Positions 1 to 10,329 are shown, counted from the stretch's first letter. The stretch is 64,000 nt of DNA from Saccharomycopsis crataegensis (GCF_037102585.1 NW_027043838.1:124001-188000); one strand, 5' to 3'. Notes: generated by a model not told the origin, from the letters alone. Numbers and translations: made by a program.

Positions 1-747
1 GTTGACGAAATTATGATGGATACTTTTATAAACTTGAAAAAAATATTTGTGCAGGGGGATAGGATAGGATAGGGCCTCTATTGTTGTACACTGTCAAATG
101 ACCCTTACGTATGCACCCAAATTGGCCACATTCATCTAGTAGAAAGATATCTATATATATATATGTATATATATATATTTCTTATTCTGTATTATCATTA
201 TTGTTATTTAGAGATTCAATATTATTTGGGTTATTCAGATAGCTGTAATATTATCAATAACAACACTGTGCTACGAAGATCGATGGTCTCATCCTGGTTA
301 CTATGACAATCACGTGTCAAATAAGATCGACATGGTCGACGACGGTATCTCTTCGGAGTTTTCTTTCTTTTTAATTGGCCGACGATTAATTAGAAAATCT
401 CTAAAATAGTAGCTAGGGAGTTCCCGATAAATTATATCGCATGGATAACTGACACTTGGCAATTGTGTGTGTGTGTGTGTGTGTGTGTGTTTTTTTGTTT
501 TTCCTCAACCAGTTGGTTGTTTTCCTTATCATCCTAATTGTCATTATTGACGGGCCGAATTTTCTGATAATCCGATTGCGACTCGTGCGTTGTTATCTTT
601 GGAAATTACCTCTCTGATATAATTATTGTTTTTTGGCCAACTTCTTACTTTCTTGCCGTTTTCCTGTTCCTTTTTTTTTTTTTTTTTTTATCTTTTGTGT
701 CCTTGGTAAATTATAATAATAGTAAAGTATATTATTCACTCTGGCCA
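1..747. other. Intergenic flank upstream of the thioesterase gene
   Basis: I see no gene here. The stretch holds a run of short TA repeats near 150-178, a (TG)n dinucleotide repeat at about 464-491 and a poly(T) tract at 671-689 just before the thioesterase. Near the left edge a G-rich tract (about 54-74) is followed by TTGTACACT (84-92) and CTTACG (104-109), an arrangement that recurs near 36.15 kb. Confidence 0.6.
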
Positions 748-1845
748 ATGGAAAAAACTAAGATCCAAGAAGACCTCGACTTGATCGAGATCAATCCTAA
801 TTTTTACGAAACCCCAGGACCAATACATGCATTCCGGGTTAATATCAGTAATTCCAATTCTTTTGGTGGGGCATTGGTATATCAGGCAATCTACGCTGCT
901 TACAAAACCGTTCCTGCTACTTTCAACCTCAGCACCACCCATTTATACTTCCTCAATGGGGTGAAATCCAAAGAGAAGGCCGAATACCGAGTCACCAGAT
1001 TAAGGGACGGCAAGGCTACCATTCATAGAGAAGTCAAGATAATTCAAGGACCAAAGGTCGCAATGGTGTTGTTGGCGATGTTCACTTTGAAAGCTCAAAA
1101 AAACCGGTTCGGCCGCCAACCACTCGTCAACGCTTCGATCACCGCAAATTCCCAAAACAAGACCAGGTTGAAACAGGCGATCAAGAATATTGTCAACGAG
1201 GCTCCCATCACCAAGAAAGAGGGGTTCCCACCGCTGCTGCCGTTACTGGTGCCCCAGCATTTCCCACGGATGATCCACGGATTGGGATATAAATTAGATC
1301 AGCTTTACCTCAACACTTTAGAAGACCCCAATGGATTGAAAATCCTCGAGGTATATTTCCCTAAAGCCATTGTCAAAGGCGATCGGGTAGTATTCCGCAA
1401 TGAGACCGTCAAAGAGTTCGATGCCGATGTGGTTCTTGAACGTGAACTTTTCAGTATTGTCAGAGGTTGTCCGGGTGGTTCTGGTACTGTTGACACTCCA
1501 GAGAATTCCCTGATTGGTTACCGATGTTTCCTTGGATACATCTCAGATTATACCACCCTCTCGTGCTGTGGCCCTCTCCTTGGATGGGCGTATGCCGATG
1601 AGCGGTTTGTGGTGTCGTTAGATCATGCCCTCTACTACCAAGAACCACAAAACCCAACTGGGATCCTTGACTGGCACATTGTGCGACACAACATTCTCAA
1701 GGGTAAAGATGGTCAGTATACCGTGAAACTCACCATCTACAACAGTTTTGGAGAATCGGTGGCTATTGCTATCCAGGAAGGGATCAGTGTTTTAGACAAT
1801 CGTAAAGGCCAGTTGCTGGCAAAGAAGTTGGGTAGCAAGTTGTGA
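748..1845 (+). CDS. TES1: Peroxisomal acyl-CoA thioesterase (TesB/Tes1 type)
   Basis: The 365-residue product looks like a type II acyl-CoA thioesterase with two hot-dog folds, which hydrolyses acyl-CoA to free fatty acid and CoA during peroxisomal beta-oxidation. The N-terminal half carries the family pattern FGGALVYQAIYAA followed by a conserved stretch with HLYFLNG and RDGKATIHREV. The C-terminal half has VSLDHALYY and IQEG, which fit the Asp and Gln of the known Asp-Ser/Thr-Gln active site. The last three residues are SKL, a perfect PTS1 peroxisomal import signal, which strongly supports the location. The open frame extends 17 codons upstream to a GTG, but the first ATG is at 748. Length fits the yeast family (about 350 residues). 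Function is inferred from family resemblance. Confidence 0.88.
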   Translation: MEKTKIQEDLDLIEINPNFYETPGPIHAFRVNISNSNSFGGALVYQAIYAAYKTVPATFNLSTTHLYFLNGVKSKEKAEYRVTRLRDGKATIHREVKIIQGPKVAMVLLAMFTLKAQKNRFGRQPLVNASITANSQNKTRLKQAIKNIVNEAPITKKEGFPPLLPLLVPQHFPRMIHGLGYKLDQLYLNTLEDPNGLKILEVYFPKAIVKGDRVVFRNETVKEFDADVVLERELFSIVRGCPGGSGTVDTPENSLIGYRCFLGYISDYTTLSCCGPLLGWAYADERFVVSLDHALYYQEPQNPTGILDWHIVRHNILKGKDGQYTVKLTIYNSFGESVAIAIQEGISVLDNRKGQLLAKKLGSKL

Positions 1846-2190
1846 GAAGGCGATAGAGATAATCTGGATCATTTAATATACGAGTTAGCGGTTCTTTGGC
1901 ATAGATGTATATATAAATAAAGTAGGGTGTCAAATAGATGGTGTCCTCACAGGGCGACCTGACCCCTATCACTGGGTACCTCTGGCTTCACCAGAATTGT
2001 TACAAATTATATATAATTTACATATATGATAAGTGATGTGATGGTATAATATAATGTAATACAATATAATGTAATGATACTCATCATCCCACGGGTTGAA
2101 CACGTTACCGTACATAACACTCATATATAATATATATACGCAAATTCTATAAAATATCCACAAGAATTGCCAACAAAATGAGATACACAT

Positions 2191-2191
2191 A

Positions 2192-2273
<82 letters not shown>

Positions 2274-2334
2274 TAATAATAGTAATAATAATAATAATAA
2301 TAAAAAAAATAATAATAATAAAAAAAATAATAAA

Positions 2335-2382
<48 letters not shown>

Positions 2383-2383
2383 T
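2191..2383. repeat. AAT trinucleotide microsatellite
   Basis: About 190 bp of nearly pure AAT repeats, interrupted by a few AGT and AAA units, lie between the 3' ends of the convergent thioesterase and Medusa-like genes. Read on the minus strand it gives a long poly-Tyr open frame that is an artefact. A poly(A) tract follows at about 2434-2470. Confidence 0.95.
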
Positions 2384-2534
2384 AACCACTGGTTTATTTT
2401 GCACCACTTTCAACCACATCCAAAACTAAAGAGAAAAAAAAAAAAAAAAAAAAAAAATGAAAAAAAAAAAAAGAAAGACCATTCTAAAAAACTCTTAGGA
2501 CTTTCCCTGCTAAATACTCTTAAGAAGTTCTCTC

Positions 2535-4385
2535 CTAAATACTCTTTGATTTATCATAGCAGTACTTGCTCAACACCCGTATCAATGCCTCCTCCAAAAC
2601 CCGCCATTTATACACCTTAATATCCTTTTCTATTCTTCTGGGACGCGGATGATCATAGCTCATGATTAGATCGAATATTTTGTTCACCTCAACTGGGTCG
2701 AGGGTATGCTTTATGAAATTCCTACCAGATCCGGTGCTGGAATGAGTCTCTAAAGAACTACTCGTTCCCGGTACATGAGAACTCTCAACCATCCCACCAC
2801 GCTTACGCGATGATTTGCTGCGCTTTGTTGATGATGATCCTTTAGAAGTTTCATTGGCAAAATTGGTTTTCCCAATCGTTAAACTTTCCAAAGTCTGGAG
2901 GTTTCTCCGAATCCGGTTCTTTTCCTTAATGTCAAACGGTCGCTCCGCGCCGCACAACTTTTCAAGCAAAGAAATCACATCGACGCTAGTTATATAATAA
3001 TCACCCTTATACTTCCAGTAAATACACGACGCTACAGGGCTATTGGGGGAATACGCCATTTGAGGAATCGGCTGACACAGAATTTCAAAGACTGCCTGAT
3101 TTTGCAACGGTGCTGAATATTCGTCGGCATCCTTTTCTGAATTGTGCAATGAAAGCGACCAGTCAAACCACACTAGCCGTCTTTGATTTTGAATCTCTTG
3201 GCTGGTCCAATTCTCTATGGCGTGTATCAACGGCTTAGTGAAAACAATTGAGAAATTCCCATACGTGGGATCGTTCGCCATCCCAGTGAAATCGAAGTTT
3301 ACTGCATCATCGTTTTCAATATTATGGTTTGTGAGCCGCAAATATTTATCCTTTGGTAATGTGGAAATTCTTCGAAGCGTGGGCTTTGTTTCATTATGAA
3401 TATTATGAGATATGAAATTACTAGATGCCAAAGTTATACCAGGAGCAACCGGAGACTGCCACCCGGGATATTGTTGTGAATAGAGTAGAGGGTTGGCTTC
3501 ACAATGGTTACCCAGCTCCTCCAGGGGTTTTAACTTCTTTTTACCCTCTTTATCTCTGCTATTAGTCCTACTATACCGATCATCGTTCTTTCTTCCAACA
3601 TCGGAGAAGTGGCCAGAGTTATTGTTGTTATTATTATTATTATTATTATTATTAGACCTTGCACTTGCCATAAAGGTGGCGGATGAATTCCACGTATTTG
3701 GTCCAGTGGAATCGGCAAAGCTTGCAGCGCTTTGTAAAGGATTGGTAGGCTTTACTTCATGCGCAGATTCACTGACCCATCCTTCTTGAACCGGGGCAAA
3801 GTACAAGCCGTACAGAGTTTCACCATCGGCGATATATGGCACCAAGTATCCAAAGCTTGTCGGTACTTGATTATGATATTGATGTTGGTAGTCTGGTACC
3901 ATTGGCTGATGATATTGAAGGTATACTGGGGGGGCTGCTCGATGTACTTGCACCATAGGATCGTCAATGTAAGCAGGATACTGTTGGTGATGAGGAGTGA
4001 CCATCAGACCAGGAGATCGTGTTGGAGGAGGAAGAGCAGGACCTTCTAAAGGGTATCCGGAAGGAATCATGGGAATGAAAAACTGGGGCTGGTGGTCCGC
4101 ACTGATTTGCGGCATGATTTGCAGAGGTGGAGGAGCGACAGGGCCAAAGAATTCGGGGTTATTTTGGTCAAATAATTGTGGTACATGATCTTCGCTAGAC
4201 CATTGAAACTGTAACAGCCCTTGTAATTGTTGCTGAGACTCGTCATCATTAGTATTTTCCGCAGTTATAGTTGGCGCGGCTTGTAAGGAACTTTGGTATT
4301 GCTGCGGCTGTCGTTCATGTTGTAAGTGATTTAGGGGAAGTGGAATCTGGTAACAATTTTGCTCCTCTTGGTTTGAGCTATTCAT
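2535..4385 (-). CDS. Medusa (MedA)-like DUF7082 protein, putative developmental regulator
   Basis: The 616-residue product has a low-complexity N-terminal half rich in Gln, Pro, Tyr and His, with an Asn run encoded by an ATT/GTT repeat at about 3622-3654. A compact conserved region spans about residues 375-610: RRLVWFDW, then SCIYWKYKGDYYITSVDVI, then EKNRIRRNLQTLESLTIGK, and finally PRPRRIEKDIKVYKW. This order resembles the fungal Medusa domain (DUF7082) as I recall it; Aspergillus MedA is a nuclear regulator of conidiation and adhesion. A Ser/Lys-rich insertion (KRSKSSRKR) could be a nuclear localisation signal. The start is a clear ATG at 4385. Domain assignment is from memory of the family, and its target genes cannot be read from sequence. 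Confidence 0.65.
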   Translation of the reverse strand: MNSSNQEEQNCYQIPLPLNHLQHERQPQQYQSSLQAAPTITAENTNDDESQQQLQGLLQFQWSSEDHVPQLFDQNNPEFFGPVAPPPLQIMPQISADHQPQFFIPMIPSGYPLEGPALPPPTRSPGLMVTPHHQQYPAYIDDPMVQVHRAAPPVYLQYHQPMVPDYQHQYHNQVPTSFGYLVPYIADGETLYGLYFAPVQEGWVSESAHEVKPTNPLQSAASFADSTGPNTWNSSATFMASARSNNNNNNNNNNNNSGHFSDVGRKNDDRYSRTNSRDKEGKKKLKPLEELGNHCEANPLLYSQQYPGWQSPVAPGITLASSNFISHNIHNETKPTLRRISTLPKDKYLRLTNHNIENDDAVNFDFTGMANDPTYGNFSIVFTKPLIHAIENWTSQEIQNQRRLVWFDWSLSLHNSEKDADEYSAPLQNQAVFEILCQPIPQMAYSPNSPVASCIYWKYKGDYYITSVDVISLLEKLCGAERPFDIKEKNRIRRNLQTLESLTIGKTNFANETSKGSSSTKRSKSSRKRGGMVESSHVPGTSSSLETHSSTGSGRNFIKHTLDPVEVNKIFDLIMSYDHPRPRRIEKDIKVYKWRVLEEALIRVLSKYCYDKSKSI

Positions 4386-5865
4386 GTTTCACGATTCAAA
4401 AGAAGTGTCTTCTTTCTTTTTCTTTTTTTTTTTGGATTCTGTTGTTCGAATAGAAGAGACCATAAATGCATAAACGAAGTAGATAGATAAGCACAAAAAA
4501 AAAACTGGTTTAACAATTTGATATTAATTTCGAATTCTGGAGTAGCGAGATGAATGTTTTATCTTCAAAGGGAGATTGTAATGTTTCAATATATTTAATA
4601 CCCAAAACCGTAATATTCCTGGAGGTCAATAATATCCACTGTAACAGAAAAAAAAAAAAAAAAAAGCCCCCCCAAAAAAAAAAAAAAAAAGAAGTATTGG
4701 CACCACCTAAGCAATTCCTGGATGTTCAGAAATAAATTTGATCTAGATGGCGATGCCAAAAACTTGATCGATGAGACTTGTGTGATGTGTTGGATGAAAT
4801 CAATTCAATAGCAAGTTATTCACACAAGATTTTAGAAGAGCAAAGTTTCGAAATGAACCGTAGCAAATAAGCGTCCTGTTGTTTGGCTTTTTTTTTTTTC
4901 TTCTAGTTATTATTCTTTTATCAATACCTATTACCAATTGAATACCTCTGCTATTCACTGAAGGTAGGAAAAGCAACGTAGCAGGTTAAAAAGAAACAGA
5001 GGAGAGAAGAAACACCAGCCAGGCAGACACGAAGGTGGCCAGAAATGAAGGCCGACAACAACGAACAGCCAGGAGCTGGAAATGGCCGTATATAATTAGC
5101 CAAAACATCGAGGACGATAATAAAAAAAAAAAAAAAAGCAAAACCTTGGGAAATACAACACAGTGTAAGGAGAAAAAAAGGTCGAAGAACCTTCGACACA
5201 CGAACAAAAGAAAAAAATAGAAGAAAATAGAACGCCATCCTCACATCGCCGATCGCAGATTTCATGCACAACTGAATATCTCTGGTTAGGCAGGCCCTGG
5301 TGGCGGTTTCCTGGCTGTATTTCTTTCACCCGGTGCTACTTGGTGCCACTTGGTGCTACACGTTCGGGGTATGCTATGATTATTACCACTCCCAGTCGAC
5401 CAATATGACCTGCTTGCCATGGCAATTGCAAATACAGTGTTGCTCGGGTAGGGTTCTAAATCCATCTGAACACTCCCCCAATGCAGTGCGAAACCTTATT
5501 TCTAAAAGGCTTTCCACGCACAAAAAGTTTGTTTTGCAGCCAGCGGTTCCACCAAAAGGGTCCCGACACACAAAAGCGACTGGTTTGTTATTTAACTCCC
5601 GCGGAATACGTCGTTGTCATCGTCTCCTTTCTTAACCTGTCTACCTCAGACGGGTGGTTATTATCATAACAGTTGGTCCCTGGGGTGTTCTTTGCTCTTT
5701 GTTCTTTTCTTTTTGAAAGGGGCGTGGCTCGAACTTTTTTGGATCGATCACATATATAGTAACAACTGTCTATCATATGGCCATGAATATTGAACAGGAT
5801 ATACCCTCTCTATATTTTTTTTAAAAAAAAATGGTATCAATAAATCATTAGAGAGTGAAAAAAAC
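4386..5865. other. Intergenic region without a recognised gene
   Basis: This stretch of about 1.5 kb has only short open frames of low-complexity composition, driven by poly(A) and poly(T) tracts (near 4650-4690, 4889-4901 and 5120-5136). It should include the promoter of the Medusa-like gene at its left end and possibly that of the mini-gene candidate at its right end (TA-rich sequence at about 5750-5830). No RNA gene was recognised. Confidence 0.5.
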
Positions 5866-6196
5866 ATGCCTCCAAATATCGTAACAGAAGGTAAGTTATT
5901 CTATCAATATTGTACCGTTTCCCCTCCTTAGATAAAATGATTATTATTTATAAACCACGGTGAAGTACTAAATCACAGAAAAGAAAAAGAAAAAGAACAA
6001 AATAAAGGGAGCTTGTTGTATATCTGACACTAGATCATCTAGTTGGAAAGGAAACCTAACGAATGATTTACTTGGTTGAATTCTCAACCACATGTTTGTC
6101 ACCAGAGGAGAGGACTAATTAATTACTATTATTATTATTATTTTAGCAAATCAACTTGGATATTTAGGCAAAAATTATGAGGACTTGATAAAATAA
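5866..6196 (+). CDS. Candidate two-exon mini-gene (24 codons), product unknown
   Basis: Exon 1 (5866-5890) starts with ATG and reads MPPNIVTE plus one base. It is followed at once by GTAAGT, a strong 5' splice site. A candidate acceptor TTTTAG ends at 6146, preceded by a GACTAAT branch-like site at about 6115 and a T-rich stretch. Splicing 5891-6146 (256 nt) keeps the frame and gives exon 2 (6147-6196), ending KNYEDLIK and a stop, for 24 residues in all. I do not recognise the peptide. A short ORF at 5831 would act as a uORF. The intron could instead use another acceptor, or the whole arrangement could be chance; only the strong donor right after a short ATG exon argues for a real gene. Confidence 0.3.
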
Positions 6197-6951
6197 ATAG
6201 TGCGAGAATTCAAATGGAATATTATATTTAGTATATTGTGGAACTCATCTAGAGCTACCACTTTACAATCAGAATCAGAGCCGTTCGCTATTGAAAATTC
6301 CAAGGCATGTCAATTACTGCTAGTATATCTCACTCATTATTTGTTAGGCCTTTCAAAAAATTAGATATATTATATCCACCATATCAACCAACGGGCTTGA
6401 GCTCATTGTGAATCGGTATTGGATTGTTAGTAGACTCATAAAAATTGTATTGGGTGGGTATATTCGGTACTTATTGAACTAATATTTCAGGTAATATAAG
6501 CAAGTAATATCAGGATAAGTTGTATTAAAAATGGAAAATCATAAATGTCAAGTCACCTTAACTCACTTTTTTTTTTCTTGGAAAAAAAAAAAAAAAAAAA
6601 TCCTCAAATAACTCGGCATCAAAAATTAGATCGATTGGTAAAACCGTAGAACTAGCCAGAAAAAGTGCATATATCTGTCTACAAACAGCACCACTCCTCC
6701 CAGTGGTGCAATTGCCAATAACCAATAACTCTTTTTTTTTTTTATCGCATCTCCCCACCCTATCAAATCCACTATTACCAACTCTGCATCCAAACTATTA
6801 TTGTTTATTTTAATTAAGCGAGAAGTGCAATATGCACACCAGGTATAGAGCCCTGGTTCGTTAGTTTTTTTGAGGAAAATCCCAGCCAAAAAATATTTCC
6901 CAAGATGTCGCACACACATACACCACCCACCATCACCACTTTCTTGGACTC
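6197..6951. other. Intergenic region upstream of the LYR gene
   Basis: I see no convincing gene here. Poly(A)/poly(T) tracts occur at about 6568-6600 and 6730-6743. A GTTAGTA at 6426-6432 would be a branch-point motif on the minus strand but has no matching splice sites nearby. Confidence 0.5.
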
Positions 6952-6990
6952 TATAAAATACCCCCCTCGCCCCCCTCCCCCCCCTCCCCC
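6952..6990 (+). promoter_or_regulatory. TATA box and C-rich tract with a quadruplex-type pattern
   Basis: TATAAAATA (6952-6960) is followed directly by four cytosine runs of 6, 6, 8 and 5 bases, separated by TCG, T and T, ending seven bases before the ATG at 6997. On the minus strand this is a classic G-quadruplex pattern with very short loops. It would lie in the 5' leader or at the transcription start of the LYR gene. Confidence 0.6.
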
Positions 6991-6996
6991 ATCATT

Positions 6997-8061
6997 ATGG
7001 TGTCTTCAAAAATCGCCGCGATTCTTGCCTCGACTCCATCGCCGACAACATCCCAGATCATTCACCTTTACCGGGCGCTTTTCCGAAGACTTTATTACTC
7101 GCCGATAGATTCGCAGTGCTACGAAATCTTATTGACGTTACAACGGCAAAAGTTCGCCAAAAAAACCACTAATGTGGCCTACCATTATGCCGTGGGCCAG
7201 AAATATTTGAACTTGGCGTATCGTGCCTTTGTCAATGCCCAGCAGGATCTGTTACAGGAATTGTTGGCGTTGGCGTACAAGTCTGCCGACTATCGTGCGT
7301 CGTCGTCCCCTCCATGGCTCAGGTTCTTCACCGCCACCCAAAACTACAATTTACAAGACTTTTGGCCAGTTAAAAAAGTGGAGCTCCTCAACCCCAAGGC
7401 ACTAAAAGATGAAAATTCCACCCAGACACAAGAAGTGGAAAGACAAATACGCTTGGCCCCATCAGTGTTTGGCAACATTCGTCAAGAAATCGACCAAGGA
7501 CTAATAAAAATCAAGAACCCCCATAAGAAACAACCGGAAATCCCTGACAAAGTGCTATCTCAAGCAAAAGAATCGGTAGAAAAAGTTGAAACTTTATACA
7601 AATTCCTCGAGAAAAACTCTGGAAAAATCCACGATAAATCCCTTCCAAAATTTCTGCCATTGATTCCTTTACACCGCACTGGTCTACCATTGGTATATGA
7701 ACGACAAAGAAATATCGTATTGACGCGTATCAATGCCATCAAAAAATTGATGCTTCAAATCCCACCAGTGGCCAATCTACAGCTACAAGAGAATGACCAG
7801 AACCTCAAGGAACGTAAACAAAGAATAAAGCATAGAAGTTGGCTATTATCAGCTCATCCAGAACGGTTTAGCGATATAACCATGAGTAGCGCTAGCTATA
7901 AAATTCACTACAAGTACTACTCTGAAGACTTTTTCTCGTCTCAATTCAAAGAATTTTCAGGACACCAATACTACTTCGACGAAAACGACACTCCAATCTA
8001 TTACTCGGACCAACTGGTACCAATAGTCAAAGAAACATTATTTAATGACATGAAATCCTAA
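6997..8061 (+). CDS. LYR-motif protein, Cup1-like N-terminal domain type, probably mitochondrial
   Basis: The 354-residue product has an LYR-type motif near its N-terminus (IHLYRALFRRLYYSP, about residues 24-38), followed by a helix with Arg/Lys-rich spacing like that of LYR Cup1-like proteins. LYR proteins are usually small mitochondrial assembly or Fe-S transfer factors; this one has a long C-terminal extension without a domain I know. The N-terminus (Ser/Thr rich, few acidic residues) could be a mitochondrial presequence. The start ATG sits directly after the C-rich tract. Its stop codon ends at 8061, and the stop of convergent APC4 begins at 8062, so the two genes have no spacer. The precise function is unknown to me. 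Confidence 0.7.
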   Translation: MVSSKIAAILASTPSPTTSQIIHLYRALFRRLYYSPIDSQCYEILLTLQRQKFAKKTTNVAYHYAVGQKYLNLAYRAFVNAQQDLLQELLALAYKSADYRASSSPPWLRFFTATQNYNLQDFWPVKKVELLNPKALKDENSTQTQEVERQIRLAPSVFGNIRQEIDQGLIKIKNPHKKQPEIPDKVLSQAKESVEKVETLYKFLEKNSGKIHDKSLPKFLPLIPLHRTGLPLVYERQRNIVLTRINAIKKLMLQIPPVANLQLQENDQNLKERKQRIKHRSWLLSAHPERFSDITMSSASYKIHYKYYSEDFFSSQFKEFSGHQYYFDENDTPIYYSDQLVPIVKETLFNDMKS

Positions 8062-10182
8062 TTAATATTCAAACACAATATATCTGTGCATATCTGACGA
8101 CAATATCGATGCCATTTTAGTATCACCATCGATCTCTCCTTGCCTGTTGAAAACAGTGATCAATTCAGGGTCAATGTCCAAAGAAATACTTCCTTCTCGG
8201 TTAATATTGAAAAAATGCAAATTCTTAATCATTGGAGAATCTGTATCAATAACAACCGATTGTTGCCCATTATCTAGAAAATTTAGCTTCATTGTAAATA
8301 TCACAAATTTTGGGGGATACATTGCTTTATCATCTTGTAACGGTTCAACCGCTAGCACTAGCAACTCCCTATCATTTATAAACTGTACACTTTTTAATTG
8401 TAATCCATATGGTTCTAATAACCGCAGACATTCAAACTTTTGTACCTTACCACTCGCAGAATCATAAACCTCTATCAACTGCTTAAAATCTTGGATTAAA
8501 ATCATCAAATGATCTTCACTTTTTGGCATTTCACATTTGATGTCCACATTTTTGGCATCTATCGATGACCCAATCTCCACAACGTTGGCACCAAATTTTA
8601 TCGAGTCACAAATGTTTTTCTTAATCTCCTCAAAAATATGTTGGCACACTGAATCAATTTGCTTGATGGAGTTTATTAATTGATTTGATTTATTATTAAC
8701 CTCAGATTTCTCAATATATTTGAATATATCAAGACTATTTAACTTGTTGGTAATATATTCCGAAATTTCGGTGACACTGTAATATAAATCATCATTCTCA
8801 AGATCTTTTTTGTCATCATCCGATAAACTTTCTATTATAGTGGTTAGCCAGTTAATAAAACAATTGAAAAGTTTCTGTTCATCATTCAAGTCAGCGACAA
8901 ACTTATAAATTTCCCTCATTATTGTTTTAACCTGAGCAATACAGTCATCAATTTTTTTGCTTTCGAGACCAAACGCATGGATTTTATCCTGCTCATTGAT
9001 AATCACACTCTCCTTCCAAGAAACCACACTTTTCAATTTACTCAACAGAATTATCAATCTCTGACCAGCAGGAATGAATGAGCTAAAGATTTTATACTTT
9101 ATTTGATCAACGCAAGTGTTACCTAGCTTCAGCCATTTCTTCAAGTTTTTCTTCCCCAATGTGTTCTCAAGCCAAGATTTTAGACTATCTGACATCATTC
9201 CCGTCAATAGTAATTCATAAAGTTCAGAAGTTGCATAATAAAATTTAGCATTGTCTCCGCCAGCAACGTTTTTGGATTCTTGGGCCGCTTCCTCGTCAAG
9301 TACATTAACGATTTTAGTATGGAATTCAACAAATGCTTTGCAATCTGATTCAAAATTATCCGCAATATCTAGTAGATAAAGCACAATGAACAGAATTCTC
9401 GTAGAAGAGGCGATCACCTCTTTAGCATACTCATTATTTGAAAATGATGTTTCCAATGGCAAGATGAAATACTGAGATTTATCTTCTGTCTTCTGAGCTT
9501 TAGAAATGATGTAATGAACTGTAAGATCGTCAACCGATTCGATCTGAAGAAATTCCACATTCGATCCTTGTTGCCATTGGACGGTTTTTGAGTTCAAAAT
9601 ACTGTTTAATGAAATGGAAACTGACCCATTTTCATACCCAGTAACCAAAAAATTGTTTAATGAATTGGATGATTCATATAAGCTATCCAGTGCCAATTTG
9701 GATCTAAGAATATGGTCTAGCGACAAATTAGGTAATGGGGGCAATTTGGGTAATGATTTAGATACATCAACACTTAGTAGCTCCTGAATACCGTTATTTC
9801 CAAGTTCATTACTGTCTTGATTCGTACCAAGATTCAGCACCCAATTGACTGCCTGAACGTCCAATTCATTGATAGGATGTTCAGAATTGATCATCTGATG
9901 ATTTCCGATAACTTTCCCTAGCTGTACATCAAACAATCTGCGCCCAAAAGTCTTCGAAGCAGCAACAATAAATTTCCCATCACGACTCCAACAAGTTTTC
10001 ACTTGAGCATTAAATGATCTCAAAGGAAATGACCATATTCGCTGGCCATCAGCACGATAGATCCACAACGACCCATCTTTAGATATAACTGCCAATAGAT
10101 CCATGGTCGGGCACCAGGAAAATCCATCTTTCCTAACCGTTATAGGCAACGCCTTATCATGAATAATCGAGAAAAGCGCCAT
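8062..10182 (-). CDS. APC4: Anaphase-promoting complex subunit 4
   Basis: The 706-residue product matches Apc4, a scaffold subunit of the APC/C ubiquitin ligase that drives anaphase and mitotic exit. The N-terminal part (about 1-100) shows WD40-like strands typical of the Apc4 head: FSWCPTMDLLAVISKDGSLW and then WSRDGKFIVAASKTFGRRLFD. The middle (about 240-500) is helical, and the C-terminal part again has beta-propeller-like sequence. Length is near the yeast family norm (about 650-800). It starts at an ATG at 10182 and shares a short promoter of about 230 bp with TMA64, which runs the other way. Confidence 0.85.
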   Translation of the reverse strand: MALFSIIHDKALPITVRKDGFSWCPTMDLLAVISKDGSLWIYRADGQRIWSFPLRSFNAQVKTCWSRDGKFIVAASKTFGRRLFDVQLGKVIGNHQMINSEHPINELDVQAVNWVLNLGTNQDSNELGNNGIQELLSVDVSKSLPKLPPLPNLSLDHILRSKLALDSLYESSNSLNNFLVTGYENGSVSISLNSILNSKTVQWQQGSNVEFLQIESVDDLTVHYIISKAQKTEDKSQYFILPLETSFSNNEYAKEVIASSTRILFIVLYLLDIADNFESDCKAFVEFHTKIVNVLDEEAAQESKNVAGGDNAKFYYATSELYELLLTGMMSDSLKSWLENTLGKKNLKKWLKLGNTCVDQIKYKIFSSFIPAGQRLIILLSKLKSVVSWKESVIINEQDKIHAFGLESKKIDDCIAQVKTIMREIYKFVADLNDEQKLFNCFINWLTTIIESLSDDDKKDLENDDLYYSVTEISEYITNKLNSLDIFKYIEKSEVNNKSNQLINSIKQIDSVCQHIFEEIKKNICDSIKFGANVVEIGSSIDAKNVDIKCEMPKSEDHLMILIQDFKQLIEVYDSASGKVQKFECLRLLEPYGLQLKSVQFINDRELLVLAVEPLQDDKAMYPPKFVIFTMKLNFLDNGQQSVVIDTDSPMIKNLHFFNINREGSISLDIDPELITVFNRQGEIDGDTKMASILSSDMHRYIVFEY

Positions 10183-10322
10183 CTATTAAAGCGAGGTTTG
10201 GAACACTTTTGGGGAGTTGGCCTACCAACATATGTGAAGCAATTTCCCAAATCAAAAGTGTAAACAATAAAATTGGTGATGAGAACCGGGGCTGCAAATC
10301 AAACTTTTTTTTTATTTTTTTT

Positions 10323-10329
10323 TTACCCG
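10323..10329 (+). promoter_or_regulatory. Reb1-like site in the APC4/TMA64 bidirectional promoter
   Basis: TTACCCG, the core of the yeast Reb1 general regulatory factor site, lies 141 bp upstream of the APC4 start and 82 bp upstream of the TMA64 start, next to a poly(T) tract. In known yeasts this combination marks nucleosome-depleted promoters. Binding here is inferred from the motif alone. Confidence 0.5.

Noticed and set aside
2147-2419. Poly-Tyr open frame
   Set aside because: It is the AAT microsatellite read on the minus strand.
4951-5700. Several overlapping 60-110 residue open frames
   Set aside because: They are low complexity (Phe- or Lys-rich from poly(T)/poly(A)), and no family or splice signal is seen.
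6426-6432. TACTAAC branch motif on the minus strand as a sign of another intron-containing gene
   Set aside because: No fitting acceptor or donor lies nearby, and the flanks have no coding sequence.
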